Positions 6,267-6,410 of a stretch of DNA of 6,410 nucleotides are shown here, piece by piece. How positions within the stretch are numbered: position 1 is the stretch's first letter; each line of letters starts with the position of its first letter. Both the position numbers and the translations under genes were made by a program. Source of the stretch: Pseudomonadota bacterium (GTDB lineage: Bacteria > CALINM01); the NCBI GenBank assembly GCA_026415985.1, contig JAOAGA010000082.1:1-6410 (forward strand). The letters run 5' to 3'. The notes beneath the pieces were generated by a model. The model did no database searches, was not told where the DNA came from, and saw only the letters and a program-made list of their open reading frames with translations.

Positions 6267-6410
6267 ACTTACCCTTATTACTGTCTTTAAATTGCCTCTC
6301 GGATTAAAATCTCCGATAACTTCTATAAATCTTGGAGCTAAAAGATTCTTAAGAATGTCATAAATATCGTTTATTGCCTTCTCATGTGAAATATATTCAT
6401 TACGATATTT
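6255..6410 (-). CDS. queF: NADPH-dependent 7-cyano-7-deazaguanine reductase QueF, C-terminal part only
   Basis: The last 51 codons and a TGA stop are present; the 5' part lies beyond the right edge. The protein reads [16 protein letters not shown], then [18 protein letters not shown], then LKTVIRV. The S-H-E segment with an upstream RN, and the GDFNPRGN strand, match the C-terminal half of the short (unimodular) QueF enzymes. The His-Glu pair corresponds to the substrate-binding His96/Glu97 of Bacillus subtilis QueF. QueF reduces preQ0 to preQ1 with NADPH in the cytoplasm, on the way to the tRNA base queuosine. The catalytic Cys and Asp lie in the missing part. It is followed by a possible terminator and about 190 bases without genes, so it is probably separate from the conduit operon. 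Confidence 0.9.
   Translation of the reverse strand, partial: KYRNEYISHEKAINDIYDILKNLLAPRFIEVIGDFNPRGNLKTVIRVSNKQ

Overview
This window looks like a piece of a strongly AT-rich, Gram-negative, respiratory (probably anaerobic) bacterium. Signs of a Gram-negative envelope are a predicted outer-membrane beta-barrel ending in Trp, a lipoprotein multiheme cytochrome, a periplasmic binding protein and a FecR-domain protein. The taxon cannot be fixed from these bases. An AT-rich, metal- or nitrate-respiring lineage such as Deferribacterota would fit, but that is an inference from composition and gene content only.

All genes lie on the minus strand, so transcription reads from high to low coordinates. 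At the right edge (6255-6410) is the C-terminal end of queF, a queuosine-precursor reductase, closed by a possible AT-rich hairpin terminator. Next comes an intergenic region of about 190 bases, extremely A+T-rich, with a candidate -10 box and an A9 run just ahead of the next gene. From 6062 down to 1 runs one tightly packed gene set: a decaheme c-type cytochrome lipoprotein (5127-6062), an outer-membrane barrel of the MtrB/PioB/Omb kind (3333-5117), a periplasmic substrate-binding protein of the ABC_sub_bind family (2419-3339), a transmembrane methyl-accepting chemotaxis protein (368-2422), and a FecR-domain periplasmic protein (1-371) that runs off the left edge. The four junctions are a 9-nt gap, a 7-nt overlap, an ATGA overlap and a TTGA overlap. 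This strongly suggests one transcript with coupled translation.

The first two genes look like a porin-cytochrome conduit: a periplasmic decaheme 'wire' inserted in a barrel, moving electrons across the outer membrane. No outer-surface cytochrome gene is visible between or just after them. The unusual part is what follows in the same operon: an orphan binding protein without permease or ATPase, a chemoreceptor with a very long cytoplasmic hairpin and a divergent tip, and a FecR-domain protein. The working hypothesis is an electron-conduit operon carrying its own sensory module, perhaps tuning motility or another output to the electron acceptor or donor or to a related ligand. No stretch over 300 bases lacks a gene, and I saw no RNA gene, mobile element or CRISPR array.
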